A stretch of 46,917 nt of DNA from UBA12079 sp964608745 (GCA_964608745.1 CAZSPC010000006.1:1-46917), one strand, 5' to 3'; shown: positions 24,033 through 30,632, counted from the stretch's first letter. Notes: a model not told the origin generated them from the sequence alone. Translations and numbers: made by a program.

Positions 24033-24830
24033 ATGAAAAATTTAGAAAAATTGGACACAAGCAAAGACATACCGCAAGATGTTGTCGACAAAGAAAGCCG
24101 AGACGAATCTTTTGATCTACAAGAGGTTGAAAAAAGACGCCAAAGGTTTAAAAAACAGCAAATAGAAGGTAACAAAGAACCTGTACTATCCAGAAGAAGT
24201 TTTCTAAAAGGTATGGTTGGTTTGGGTGCATCTGCTATTACTTCCGATGCTGTTGCTGGTGTAAAAGCGCTTGAGTCTTTAGCTAAAAAAATTGTTCCAG
24301 AGAGTGGAGTGGAAAATACAGAGGCTATGTTTGCTCACCACAAACAGGATTTGTTAAGGGTTTTGCAAAGAAAAGATGTAACCACAGAACAAAAGGGTAT
24401 CATAAGTCGGATAATCTCGGGTGAGGAAGTAGTTAATTTTTCTAATGACAAGAATTTCCCAGCTGGTAATTTTTTAGTTGAACAGCAAAAAATAAGAGAT
24501 CTCCAGCGGTCTGGGGAAATGGCTAGCATGAACGCGAGCAGAGACTTACAACTTCCTTTTGATGAGATTAATGATGGGTATCCACAAAAACAAGAAAAAA
24601 ATACCAACAGTCCAACTCAATTTTCTTTGATTAATCTTGCTTTCCTTAGAGCCACTAATAAGGATGTACAGGATTGGTCTTTGTATATAAAAGATACAAA
24701 AGAATGGGAAAGACAGAAGCGTGTGTGGCAGAAAAATAATGAATTAGGTTGGCAAAATATTGATCCTGAAACTGGTAAATACACAGACAACAAAGATGCT
24801 TTTTTTGATAAAGTTGAGAATATAGAATAG
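24033..24830 (+). CDS. Hypothetical protein with twin-arginine (Tat) motif
   Basis: 265 residues, 12 nt after the coupling-ATPase gene. A highly charged N-terminus is followed by SRRSFLKGMVGLGASAITSD (about 54-73), matching the Tat consensus S-R-R-x-F-L-K and a weak hydrophobic stretch. The motif is unusually far from the N-terminus for a Tat signal, so an internal start or a non-cleaved anchor are possible, and no in-frame ATG lies just before it. The remainder is helical, with ends such as WSLYIKDTKEWERQKRVWQK. I do not recognise a family. As the only partner of the coupling ATPase it might be an accessory or substrate. Confidence 0.6.
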   Translation: MKNLEKLDTSKDIPQDVVDKESRDESFDLQEVEKRRQRFKKQQIEGNKEPVLSRRSFLKGMVGLGASAITSDAVAGVKALESLAKKIVPESGVENTEAMFAHHKQDLLRVLQRKDVTTEQKGIISRIISGEEVVNFSNDKNFPAGNFLVEQQKIRDLQRSGEMASMNASRDLQLPFDEINDGYPQKQEKNTNSPTQFSLINLAFLRATNKDVQDWSLYIKDTKEWERQKRVWQKNNELGWQNIDPETGKYTDNKDAFFDKVENIE

Positions 24831-24865
24831 GTTTGTGTTTATACAATTACCATAATTTAATGCAT

Positions 24866-24902
24866 AAAAAAGAACCGTACAATTAGATGTACAGTTCTTT
24901 TT
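24866..24902. terminator. Bidirectional terminator between the Tat-motif gene and rpmH
   Basis: AAGAACCGTACA and TGTACAGTTCTT form a stem around ATTAGA, with A-rich sequence before and a T run after, so it can act on both convergent genes. Confidence 0.75.
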
Positions 24903-24945
24903 TGAATTACAAAGGTATCTTTATAATTCAGAATAATTTAAAAGA

Positions 24946-25080
24946 TTATACAGAAAGTTTTTTACGACCTTTTCGGCGTCTGTTTTTTAAAACATTTCTT
25001 CCGCCTGGGGTAGATTTTCTTTTCAGAAAACCGTGTGTTCTAGCTCGTTTTCTTTTTTTAGGTTGATATGTTTGTGACAT
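24946..25080 (-). CDS. rpmH: 50S ribosomal protein L34
   Basis: 44 residues: MSQTYQPKKRKRARTHGFLK, then RKSTPGGRNVLKNRRRKGRKKLSV. The family pattern (TYQP, KR-R-HGF-R, G-VL-RRR-KGRK-L) is complete. L34 is a small basic protein bound to 23S rRNA in the large subunit. It is divergent from dnaA with the origin-like region between them, the classical bacterial order rpmH-oriC-dnaA. rnpA, its normal downstream neighbour, has been displaced by 3.7 kb. Confidence 0.95.
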   Translation of the reverse strand: MSQTYQPKKRKRARTHGFLKRKSTPGGRNVLKNRRRKGRKKLSV

Positions 25081-25204
25081 GATAGGATAAAGATTACTAT
25101 ATCTGCTTTAAAAATGCAATATTATTTTGGTACTTAGGGATAAGGCTTTAAGCTTTCTGATTTAAAGGCCAACTCTTTACAACTATAAAAAAGTATTCAG
25201 GAAT

Positions 25205-25345
25205 AAGTTTTCCACAGCTTACCAACATATTTACCCACTTTCCACAAGTTTGCGAGGCTTGTGGATAAGAGTATAATATATAAGTCTTAAATGGTATTTT
25301 TTTAAAAATTTTTAATTCCTAAATCATAAATCTTACATCTTAAAT
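25205..25345. other. Candidate replication origin (oriC)
   Basis: Between rpmH and dnaA are an exact DnaA box on the minus strand (TGTGGATAA, 25260-25268) and near-boxes TTTTCCACA (25208-25216) and CTTTCCACA (25238-25246). They are followed by an AT-only stretch (about 25270-25345) suitable as an unwinding element. Position next to dnaA, with dnaN after it, is the common bacterial arrangement. Confidence 0.65.
25250..25277 (+). promoter_or_regulatory. dnaA promoter with DnaA box in the spacer
   Basis: TTGCGA (25250-25255), 16 nt, TATAAT (25272-25277). The exact DnaA box at 25260-25268 lies between the hexamers, so DnaA binding should repress its own gene. Transcription from here gives a leader of about 70 nt, unlike most genes in the window. 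Confidence 0.65.
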
Positions 25346-25352
25346 CTTTTTT

Positions 25353-26732
25353 ATGGCTACCCTAACTCCACAAATGAATATGTCGTTAATTGAAGAAAAC
25401 CAAAAACTTTGGGATAAAGTTCTTTCAGAAGTTGAATTGACCGTTTCAAAAGCGAATTTTAGTACCTGGTTTAAGAATACGACTATTATCAAGAACGAAA
25501 ACGGGATAATTTCACTTGGTGTCCCAAATGAATTTGCTAAAAATTGGTTGTATGACAAATACCATAAATTTCTTCTTAAATCTTTAAGGGGTTTACAAGA
25601 AAGTGTACGAAGTATTGATTATATAATTGTAGATGAAAGCACTTTTCAAAAAACAACCACGAATAAACCAAACCCTGTGACAGCTAATGCTGAACTTCCT
25701 TTAAAAGATTTCTATATTAATCGAGATGATAATCTAAATCCGCGTTATATTTTTGATTCTTTTATTGTTGGTTCTTTCAACGAACTTGCTCACGCCGCGT
25801 CTCAGGCGGTTATTAAAAAAGATGGAGTTGTCTATAACCCATTGTTTATCTATGGTAACTCTGGTTATGGCAAAACTCATTTAATTCAAGCTATTGGAAA
25901 CCACCTAAAAACAACCAAGGGTAAAAAAGTTTTCTACGTTACTTCCGAAAAGTTTTCAATGGACTGTGTAAATTCAATTCAACAAAATAAATTAAATGAA
26001 TTCAAAAATAAGTATCGAAAATATGATGTTTTGATTATGGATGATATTCAATTTTTATCTAATAAAGATAGGAGCCAGGAGGAATTATTCCATTTATTTA
26101 ATACTCTTTATGATGGGAATAAACAAATTATTTTTTCTTCCGACAAACACCCAAACTATATTCCTGATTTAGCGGATAGGCTAAAAACCCGATTTGGACA
26201 GGGGATGATTGTTGATGTTCAGGCACCCGATCTTGAATCAAGAATGGAAATTTTAAGATCAAAAGCTCGTTTAAATAGTTTCTATCTATCAGATGATATT
26301 ATTAAAATGGTTGCTTTATCAATTGATGGAAGTGTTAGAAATTTAGAAGGAATGTTGAATGCGATTATTTGTCAAAGTCAGCTGAAAGGTAGGGAGTTAA
26401 ATTTAAATGAAATTAAAAATCTTTTGAAAAATAATTCCAAGCCGAAAAAAGCAGTTTCTGTTGATGAGGTGGTGGGTGTTGTTTCTGGTTTTTATAATGT
26501 GGATGAAAAATCAATCTATGATAAAACAAGAAGAAAGGAAATTGTTAAACCCCGACAAATTATTATGTATTTATTGAGATATGATTTTGGTATTTCTTTC
26601 CCGTCCGTAGGAGAACAGTTGGGGGGGAGAGATCACACAACGGTGATCCACTCGTGTAAGAAAATTGAAGGTGAATTAAAGGATAATCATTTACTTGAAC
26701 AGGAGTTAGAACAAATACGCTCCATGTTCTAG
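25353..26732 (+). CDS. dnaA: Chromosomal replication initiator DnaA
   Basis: 459 residues. DnaA binds DnaA boxes, opens the origin and loads the helicase. Domain I is at residues 10-90 (LWDKVLSEVELTVSKANFSTWF), with a short linker of about 30 residues. The AAA+ domain has Walker A YGNSGYGKTHL (about 165-175; the usual GGVGLGKTH is here GNSGYGKTH), Walker B VLIMDDIQFL (about 226-235) and the sensor segment IIFSSDKHP. Domain IV has the DNA-binding signature GGRDHTTVIHSCKKIE (about 422-437). The start at 25353 fits domain I; the leader contains no obvious ribosome binding site. dnaN follows after an inserted four-helix-bundle gene. Confidence 0.96.
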   Translation: MATLTPQMNMSLIEENQKLWDKVLSEVELTVSKANFSTWFKNTTIIKNENGIISLGVPNEFAKNWLYDKYHKFLLKSLRGLQESVRSIDYIIVDESTFQKTTTNKPNPVTANAELPLKDFYINRDDNLNPRYIFDSFIVGSFNELAHAASQAVIKKDGVVYNPLFIYGNSGYGKTHLIQAIGNHLKTTKGKKVFYVTSEKFSMDCVNSIQQNKLNEFKNKYRKYDVLIMDDIQFLSNKDRSQEELFHLFNTLYDGNKQIIFSSDKHPNYIPDLADRLKTRFGQGMIVDVQAPDLESRMEILRSKARLNSFYLSDDIIKMVALSIDGSVRNLEGMLNAIICQSQLKGRELNLNEIKNLLKNNSKPKKAVSVDEVVGVVSGFYNVDEKSIYDKTRRKEIVKPRQIIMYLLRYDFGISFPSVGEQLGGRDHTTVIHSCKKIEGELKDNHLLEQELEQIRSMF

Positions 26733-26746
26733 ATATGTATGAATAA

Positions 26747-27176
26747 GGAATAAGGAATAAGTAATTAGGGTTTAAAATTAATAAAAATAAGTGAAAAATG
26801 AAATCATTCAAGGGTTTAATAGTTTGGCAGAAATCAATAGAATTAGTAAAAGAAATTTATAAAATTACAAATAATTATCCTAAAGAAGAAATATATGGGT
26901 TGAAGAGTCAAATGAGGAGAGCAGTTATTTCAATTCCTTCAAATATAGCGGAGGGTTATGGTAGAAAAGGAACAAAAGATTACATTCGTTTTCTAGGTAT
27001 TGCTAAGGGATCAGTATCTGAATTAGAAACCCAGGTTGTTATTTCAAAGGATTTATACAAAGATGTTGATTTTGAAAAAGTAGAGTTTTTGGTAGAAGAG
27101 ATTCAAAAGATGCTAGCATCTATGATTAATAAATTAAATAATAAAAACTAAACCCTTATTACTCATTCCTTATTCC
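26747..27176 (+). mobile_element. Putative IVS-like element 3: S23 gene between dnaA and dnaN
   Basis: 26747-26774 (starting GGAATAAGGAATAAGTAATT) and 27149-27176 are inverted repeats with 26 of 28 positions matching. The arms differ from those of elements 1 and 2. The right arm includes the stop codon of the gene and ends ten nucleotides before the dnaN ATG. Confidence 0.6.
26798..27151 (+). CDS. Four-helix-bundle protein (S23 family, classical subfamily)
   Basis: 117 residues. It has the well-known family signatures: FKGLIVWQKSIELVKEIY (about 4-21), GLKSQMRRAVISIPSNIAEG (about 33-52), YIRFLGIAKGSVSELETQV (about 63-81). This belongs to the typical 23S rRNA intervening-sequence group, more so than the pair at 11852 and 12793, so the three genes are not recent copies of one another. 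It is inserted in the conserved dnaA-dnaN spacing, inside its own inverted repeat, and would be co-transcribed with both. Molecular role unknown. Confidence 0.9.
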   Translation: MKSFKGLIVWQKSIELVKEIYKITNNYPKEEIYGLKSQMRRAVISIPSNIAEGYGRKGTKDYIRFLGIAKGSVSELETQVVISKDLYKDVDFEKVEFLVEEIQKMLASMINKLNNKN

Positions 27177-27185
27177 TAAAAAAAT

Positions 27186-28286
27186 ATGCAACTAGAAATT
27201 TCAAAAGAAAAACTAAGCCAAGCCATTTCTAAGGCAGAAAAAATAACTGGTAAGAATTTAACCCTGCCTGTTTTGAGTTGTCTATTGTTAAAAACCGAAA
27301 AAGATGTCTTGAAAGTAATGGCAACGAACCTTGATTTGGGTATTGAAGTAGAAATCCCAGCTAAAATTAAACAAGAAGGAGAAGTAGCTGTCCCAGGAGC
27401 TGTTTTAAGTTCTCTTGTGTCCGGAAACCCTAAAGATTCATCAGTAAAGTTAGAGAAAAAAGAAGAAAATTTGTTTGTATCTAGTGATGGAAATTCGACC
27501 ATCATTAAATCGCAAGCTAGTGATGACTTTCCGTCCATTCCAAAACTAAAAGATGCACAATCTTTTACAATCAATAGCAAAAAATTAACCAAAGGTTTAA
27601 AATCGGTTTGGTATAGTTCAGCTACATCAAATATTAAACCAGAACTTTCGTCCGTGTTGGTTTATGTTGAAGGGAAGGAATTGATTTTTGTGGCTACTGA
27701 CTCTTTTCGATTGGCTGAAATTAAAGTTGATAACGAAGGGGTTAATGAATTAAGTCAGGTTTTGATTCCTTTTAAAAATGTTCCAGAAATAATTCGAGTG
27801 TTTGATGATATGGATGATGATATAAAGGTAAGTTTAACTAAAAATCAAATCGCTTTTGAGTATAAGGGAATATATCTAACCTCAAGGATTGTTGATGGTA
27901 ATTTTCCAGACTACCAACAACTTATTCCAAAAGAATTTACAACCGAGTTCACTGTTTTGAAAGATGATCTGATCAATACACTAAAAGTTTCCAATGTTTT
28001 TTCTGATCAATTTAATAAAGTAACTTTCACAGTTGATCCAAGCAAAAAACTTTTCGAAGTAGAGGCTAAAAACAACGATGTGGGGGAGAATAAAAACAAA
28101 GTTGAGGGGGTATTATCAGGTGATTCTCTAACAATTAGTTTCAATCAGCGTTATATTATGGATTGTTTTCAATCAATTAATACTGATAGTCTAACTTTGC
28201 GATTTAATGGAAATAATAAACCAATGGTGATTAAATCAGTACCGGATACTCGGTTTACTTATCTGGTAATGCCGATGAACAAGTAG
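27186..28286 (+). CDS. dnaN: DNA polymerase III beta sliding clamp
   Basis: 366 residues, the normal length for the dimeric clamp that encircles DNA and tethers the replicative polymerase. The three repeated clamp domains are recognisable: domain 1 starts MQLEISKEKLSQAISKAEKI and includes LPVLSCLLL; domain 2 has FVATDSFRLAEIKV (about 171-184); domain 3 ends VIKSVPDTRFTYLVMPM, the canonical C-terminus forming the protein-binding pocket. The start is ATG 27186. It is separated from dnaA only by element 3, so it may depend on transcription through that element. Confidence 0.95.
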   Translation: MQLEISKEKLSQAISKAEKITGKNLTLPVLSCLLLKTEKDVLKVMATNLDLGIEVEIPAKIKQEGEVAVPGAVLSSLVSGNPKDSSVKLEKKEENLFVSSDGNSTIIKSQASDDFPSIPKLKDAQSFTINSKKLTKGLKSVWYSSATSNIKPELSSVLVYVEGKELIFVATDSFRLAEIKVDNEGVNELSQVLIPFKNVPEIIRVFDDMDDDIKVSLTKNQIAFEYKGIYLTSRIVDGNFPDYQQLIPKEFTTEFTVLKDDLINTLKVSNVFSDQFNKVTFTVDPSKKLFEVEAKNNDVGENKNKVEGVLSGDSLTISFNQRYIMDCFQSINTDSLTLRFNGNNKPMVIKSVPDTRFTYLVMPMNK

Positions 28287-28324
28287 ATTTTCCTAAAATT
28301 AGCGAAACTCGGTTTTATTGGGGC

Positions 28325-28402
28325 AGAAAATTCTGAACGAGGCCTTGCCTCTGCCCGTAGCAAAGCGGAGGGTGAGGCGAGGCCTCTAGAGAAGAATTTT
28401 CT
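28325..28402. repeat. Nested palindrome, GGTGAGGC family (copy 2)
   Basis: Outer arms AGAAAATTCT/AGAATTTTCT are unique. Inner arms GAGGCCTTGCCTCTGCCC and GGGTGAGGCGAGGCCTC match the family at 19696, 36412 and 36548. It follows dnaN. Confidence 0.65.
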
Positions 28403-28436
28403 ACACAAAAAAAACATCACAAAAATCACAAAAACA

Positions 28437-28468
28437 AAAAGTGTGGGTACCCGGTACCCACACTTTTT
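28437..28468 (+). terminator. Terminator after dnaN (GGTACC palindrome)
   Basis: AAAAGTGTGGGTACC (28437-28451) and GGTACCCACACTTTT form a perfect stem with a one-base centre and a T run. The core GTGGGTACC-N-GGTACCCAC recurs, with one more base pair, inside the ruvC reading frame (35181-35201). Confidence 0.75.
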
Positions 28469-28499
28469 GATTAATTATAATTATGATCAATTTTAACTT

Positions 28500-28537
28500 A
28501 TTACCACTAAAATTGCGATAGCAATTTTAGTGGTAAT
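28500..28537. repeat. Palindrome with ATTGC-GATA-GCAAT core (copy 3)
   Basis: ATTACCACTAAAATTGC pairs perfectly with its mirror around GATA. The core and the TTACCA ends agree with copies 1 and 2; the middle three or four base pairs differ but stay complementary, indicating that the stem is maintained. Confidence 0.7.
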
Positions 28538-28587
28538 ATAAAAACACCTTTAGCTAAGATGTTTTGTAACTCAGAGTAATTAAACAA

Positions 28588-28614
28588 AAAACCCTGCCGA
28601 TTTGATCGACAGGG
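28588..28614 (-). terminator. Terminator of the 28621 gene
   Basis: AACCCTGCCGA/TCGACAGGGTT (one mismatch) with an A run on its left, which is a T run on the minus-strand transcript leaving the 28621 gene. Confidence 0.7.
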
Positions 28615-28620
28615 TTGTAG

Positions 28621-29142
28621 TTACATCATACTTTGTTTTTTTGAGGAAACAGCACTTAGTAGTGGTGAAAAGAACGGATTTTCGCTGATTTTTATAATCT
28701 TCTGGGCTTCGTTGTAATCAATCCAGCCCATAATAGCCCAGGTGACCAAGACGACAGCCTCGTCTCCGTGTTCAACAAGACCGGAAAACGAACCCATTAA
28801 ACCATTTCCGTTACCAATCCAGTCGGAGTCCGATGGGGTGATAATTCCACCTCCGTATTTTTTGTTTTTAATATTACGACTTTGCCAACTACTGATATGA
28901 CCTTTTCCAAGGTAATGATGAAGTCGGTGTAGTTTTTCTTGGCAGATGTTAAAAGCTTTCAGCATGTTCGGTGGACAGGTACCTAGTTCGGTAATAGTAA
29001 CAATTTTTTTCTGAGGCCTTGTTTCCATTACCGCAAGATATCCGCCGGTTCTTTCCGGTTTTGGATTACCTGGAAGAATTAAAAATTGTTTTAATACGTT
29101 TTCAGCAACCGCGATTAGACTATTCAGTGCGACAATATCCAT
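28621..29142 (-). CDS. Hypothetical cytoplasmic protein, accessory type
   Basis: 173 residues from ATG 29142, with an AGGAG site about six nucleotides upstream and a promoter shared with the operon at 45712. No signal peptide or membrane span. The arrangement of a helical N-terminus (VALNSLIAVAENVLKQFL), GGYLAVMETRPQKKIV, and later GNGNGLMGSFSGLVEHGDEA (about 107-126) followed by a helix faintly recalls HbpS/GlcG-type small-molecule binding folds, but I cannot support that identification. G+C is visibly higher than in neighbouring genes, which together with the strong Shine-Dalgarno suggests a recently acquired gene. Confidence 0.7.
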   Translation of the reverse strand: MDIVALNSLIAVAENVLKQFLILPGNPKPERTGGYLAVMETRPQKKIVTITELGTCPPNMLKAFNICQEKLHRLHHYLGKGHISSWQSRNIKNKKYGGGIITPSDSDWIGNGNGLMGSFSGLVEHGDEAVVLVTWAIMGWIDYNEAQKIIKISENPFFSPLLSAVSSKKQSMM

Positions 29143-29192
29143 TTTTTCTCCTTTGTGTTTTTTTGAATGAATTACCTTTTACTTCCGTCCAT

Positions 29193-29224
29193 AACACTAC
29201 CAAATCCAAAAACTTTTTGCAATA
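29193..29224 (-). promoter_or_regulatory. Promoter module of the 28621 gene, shared with the 45712 operon
   Basis: On the minus strand TTGCAA (29222-29217), 17 nt, TAGTGT (29199-29194). A block of about 31 nt (AACACTACCAAATCC-AAAACT on the plus strand and onward) is nearly identical at 45759-45790, also upstream of an SD-bearing minus-strand gene. Confidence 0.6.
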
Positions 29225-29283
29225 TATTGATCCTAATGATTTAGGGGGTATAAGAATTATAGAAGCTATTGTGGAAAAATGTA

Positions 29284-29311
29284 TTGACAATGTATACCAT
29301 TTTAATATAAT
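29284..29311 (+). promoter_or_regulatory. Consensus promoter of the toxin-antitoxin pair, leaderless
   Basis: TTGACA (29284-29289), 16 nt, TATAAT (29306-29311); ATG 29319 follows after seven nucleotides. Both hexamers are perfect, and the predicted start of transcription coincides with the start codon. Confidence 0.7.
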
Positions 29312-29318
29312 ATGTATT

Positions 29319-29600
29319 ATGTTAGAAGATAAAATTATTGAATGGAATAAAGATAAGAATATTTGGTTGAGAAAAGAAAGAAATATTTGTTTTGAAGACA
29401 TTGAGATAGCAATTCAGGAAGGTAGGATTTTCGATGTCATCAAACATAGTAATACTAAAAGATATTCTAAGCAAAAAATATGCATTATCGAGTTTGGCGG
29501 ATATGTTTATAAAGTTCCTTTTGTTGAAGATGGTAAAAATATTTTCTTGAAAACAGCTTATCCTTGTCGAAAAATGACTAAAAAATATTTAAATAAATAA
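29319..29600 (+). CDS. BrnT/DUF4258-like toxin
   Basis: 93 residues from ATG 29319; the longer open frame upstream overlaps another gene and the promoter. The pattern IIEWNKDKNIWL, ICFEDIEIAIQEGRIFDVIK, a beta-rich centre (KICIIEFGGYVYKVPFV) and the C-terminal basic segment AYPCRKMTKKYL resembles BrnT and related RelE-fold toxins, which cleave RNA. A gene for a small protein with a ribbon-helix-helix-like C-terminus follows after two nucleotides, the typical toxin-antitoxin layout. The identification rests on pattern and context. Confidence 0.7.
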   Translation: MLEDKIIEWNKDKNIWLRKERNICFEDIEIAIQEGRIFDVIKHSNTKRYSKQKICIIEFGGYVYKVPFVEDGKNIFLKTAYPCRKMTKKYLNK

Positions 29601-29602
29601 TT

Positions 29603-29926
29603 ATGAATAAAAAAAATAAACAAAAAAATAATCTTGATCCGTTTGAAAATCTAGTTTTAGATAGGTATGAGCAAGAAATCGAGGATTCTGTTGAAAAGGG
29701 TGAATGGGTTTCTGTTTCTAATCTTGAAGAAGAAAAAAATAGGCTGGCTGAAATTGCCAAAAACACTGTTGCTAAGAGAGAAAGTGTGAATTTTAGAATA
29801 TCCAAAAGAGACTTAATGAGATTAAAGTCAAAAGCCTTAGAAGAAGGTTTGCCTTACCAAACATTAATATCTTCTATTTTGCATAAATTCGTGAGTGGTA
29901 AATTGATAAATTCTGACAACTTATAA
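29603..29926 (+). CDS. CopG/BrnA-like antitoxin
   Basis: 107 residues. A charged N-terminal half (toxin-neutralising region in such proteins) is followed by SVNFRISKRDLMRLKSKALE and GLPYQTLISSILHKFVSGKL (about 66-105), a ribbon-helix-helix DNA-binding module of the CopG type. It starts two nucleotides after the toxin stop, so they are translated from one mRNA and it probably autoregulates the promoter at 29284. Two hairpins terminate the operon right after it. Confidence 0.8.
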   Translation: MNKKNKQKNNLDPFENLVLDRYEQEIEDSVEKGEWVSVSNLEEEKNRLAEIAKNTVAKRESVNFRISKRDLMRLKSKALEEGLPYQTLISSILHKFVSGKLINSDNL

Positions 29927-29934
29927 GATGTCAC

Positions 29935-29999
29935 AAAATGCCGATCGACATTTTGTGGCACAATAAAAACCCTACTGACTAGGTCGATAGGGTTTTTAT
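29935..29999. terminator. Tandem hairpins ending the toxin-antitoxin operon
   Basis: First hairpin: CACAAAATG/CATTTTGTG. Second: AAAAACCCTA/TAGGGTTTTT (about 29967-29998), able to act in both directions, between the antitoxin gene and the convergent DUF397 gene. Confidence 0.75.
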
Positions 30000-30006
30000 T
30001 GTATGT

Positions 30007-30276
30007 TTAAAGATCAAATTCTCCTTTTTTCACTCCCTCTATAAAAGACTTCCACTCCTCAGAAGTAAATTCCAGAACAATTTCTGGATTTTTACTATCC
30101 CTAACAAAAATATTTTTACTGTCTTTTGCTATTTCTACACAGGTAACACCCATAACACAACCCTTACTTTTTCTAAATTCTGGTGTAGAAACTTCTATAC
30201 AGGTAACACCCATAGCACAATTTTTAAAAAAACTAGTTTTTTTGTTTTTCATAATATCCTTCTTTTTGTTTTTCAT
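30007..30276 (-). CDS. DUF397-domain protein
   Basis: 89 residues from ATG 30276, with GGAGG six to nine nucleotides upstream. The C-terminal half, CVEIAKDSKNIFVRDSKNPE, then LEFTSEEWKSFIEGVKKGEFDL, fits the DUF397 pattern (CVEVA, VRDSK, F-T-EW-F--G-K-GEFD) very well. DUF397 proteins are mainly known from actinobacteria, where they pair with XRE-type DNA-binding partners. The N-terminal half carries a duplicated motif CAMGVTCIEVS / CVMGVTCVEIA, giving four Cys. A small membrane protein gene precedes it in the same operon. Presence in a Patescibacteria-like genome suggests transfer. Confidence 0.8.
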   Translation of the reverse strand: MKNKKKDIMKNKKTSFFKNCAMGVTCIEVSTPEFRKSKGCVMGVTCVEIAKDSKNIFVRDSKNPEIVLEFTSEEWKSFIEGVKKGEFDL

Positions 30277-30288
30277 ATTACAACCTCC

Positions 30289-30474
30289 TTATTTTTTGTT
30301 TTTATAATATTTTTTGATTTGCATGCGATTTTTCTTTTTTATATTTTCTAGTTGAATTTTTCTTTTCTTCTTCCTTTTTCTTTTTTCTATTTCTTTGCAG
30401 ATTATAAACCAAATAAAACAAACAAGTATACCAAGATGTATTACTAAAAGTTGGATTGCAAAACCTTTGTCCAT
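30289..30474 (-). CDS. Small single-span membrane protein
   Basis: 61 residues with an AGGAGG site five to six nucleotides before ATG 30474. One hydrophobic segment (about 5-26, FAIQLLVIHLGILVCFIWFII) and a strongly basic tail (KEIEKRKRKKKRK and on) predict a membrane anchor with a cytoplasmic basic end. It lies 12 nt upstream of the DUF397 gene with which it is probably co-transcribed. No family recognised. Confidence 0.65.
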   Translation of the reverse strand: MDKGFAIQLLVIHLGILVCFIWFIICKEIEKRKRKKKRKIQLENIKKKNRMQIKKYYKNKK

Positions 30475-30597
30475 AATACCTCCTTTTTGAGTTTATTAAA
30501 TTTCTAGTATTAGAATAATTATTTATGATGTGTTTTTCTATAAAAATAAATAAAATTTAATATTTTGTTGCAAAACAAGGGTATTTTTTGATTGATA

Positions 30598-30625
30598 TTG
30601 ACAATATTCTTGTCAGTATTATGAT
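30598..30625 (+). promoter_or_regulatory. Promoter and palindromic operator of the TrmB-like regulator
   Basis: TTGACA (30598-30603), 16 nt, TATGAT (30620-30625), ATG at 30633: leaderless geometry. TGACAA (30599-30604) and TTGTCA (30610-30615) form an operator-like palindrome overlapping the -35, suggesting autoregulation by the encoded regulator. Confidence 0.55.
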
Positions 30626-30632
30626 ATAGATA

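Noticed and set aside
29019..29318. Longer N-terminus for the toxin gene
   Set aside because: It would overlap the opposite-strand gene at 28621-29142 and include the TTGACA/TATAAT promoter; the downstream ATG 29319 gives a normal toxin length.
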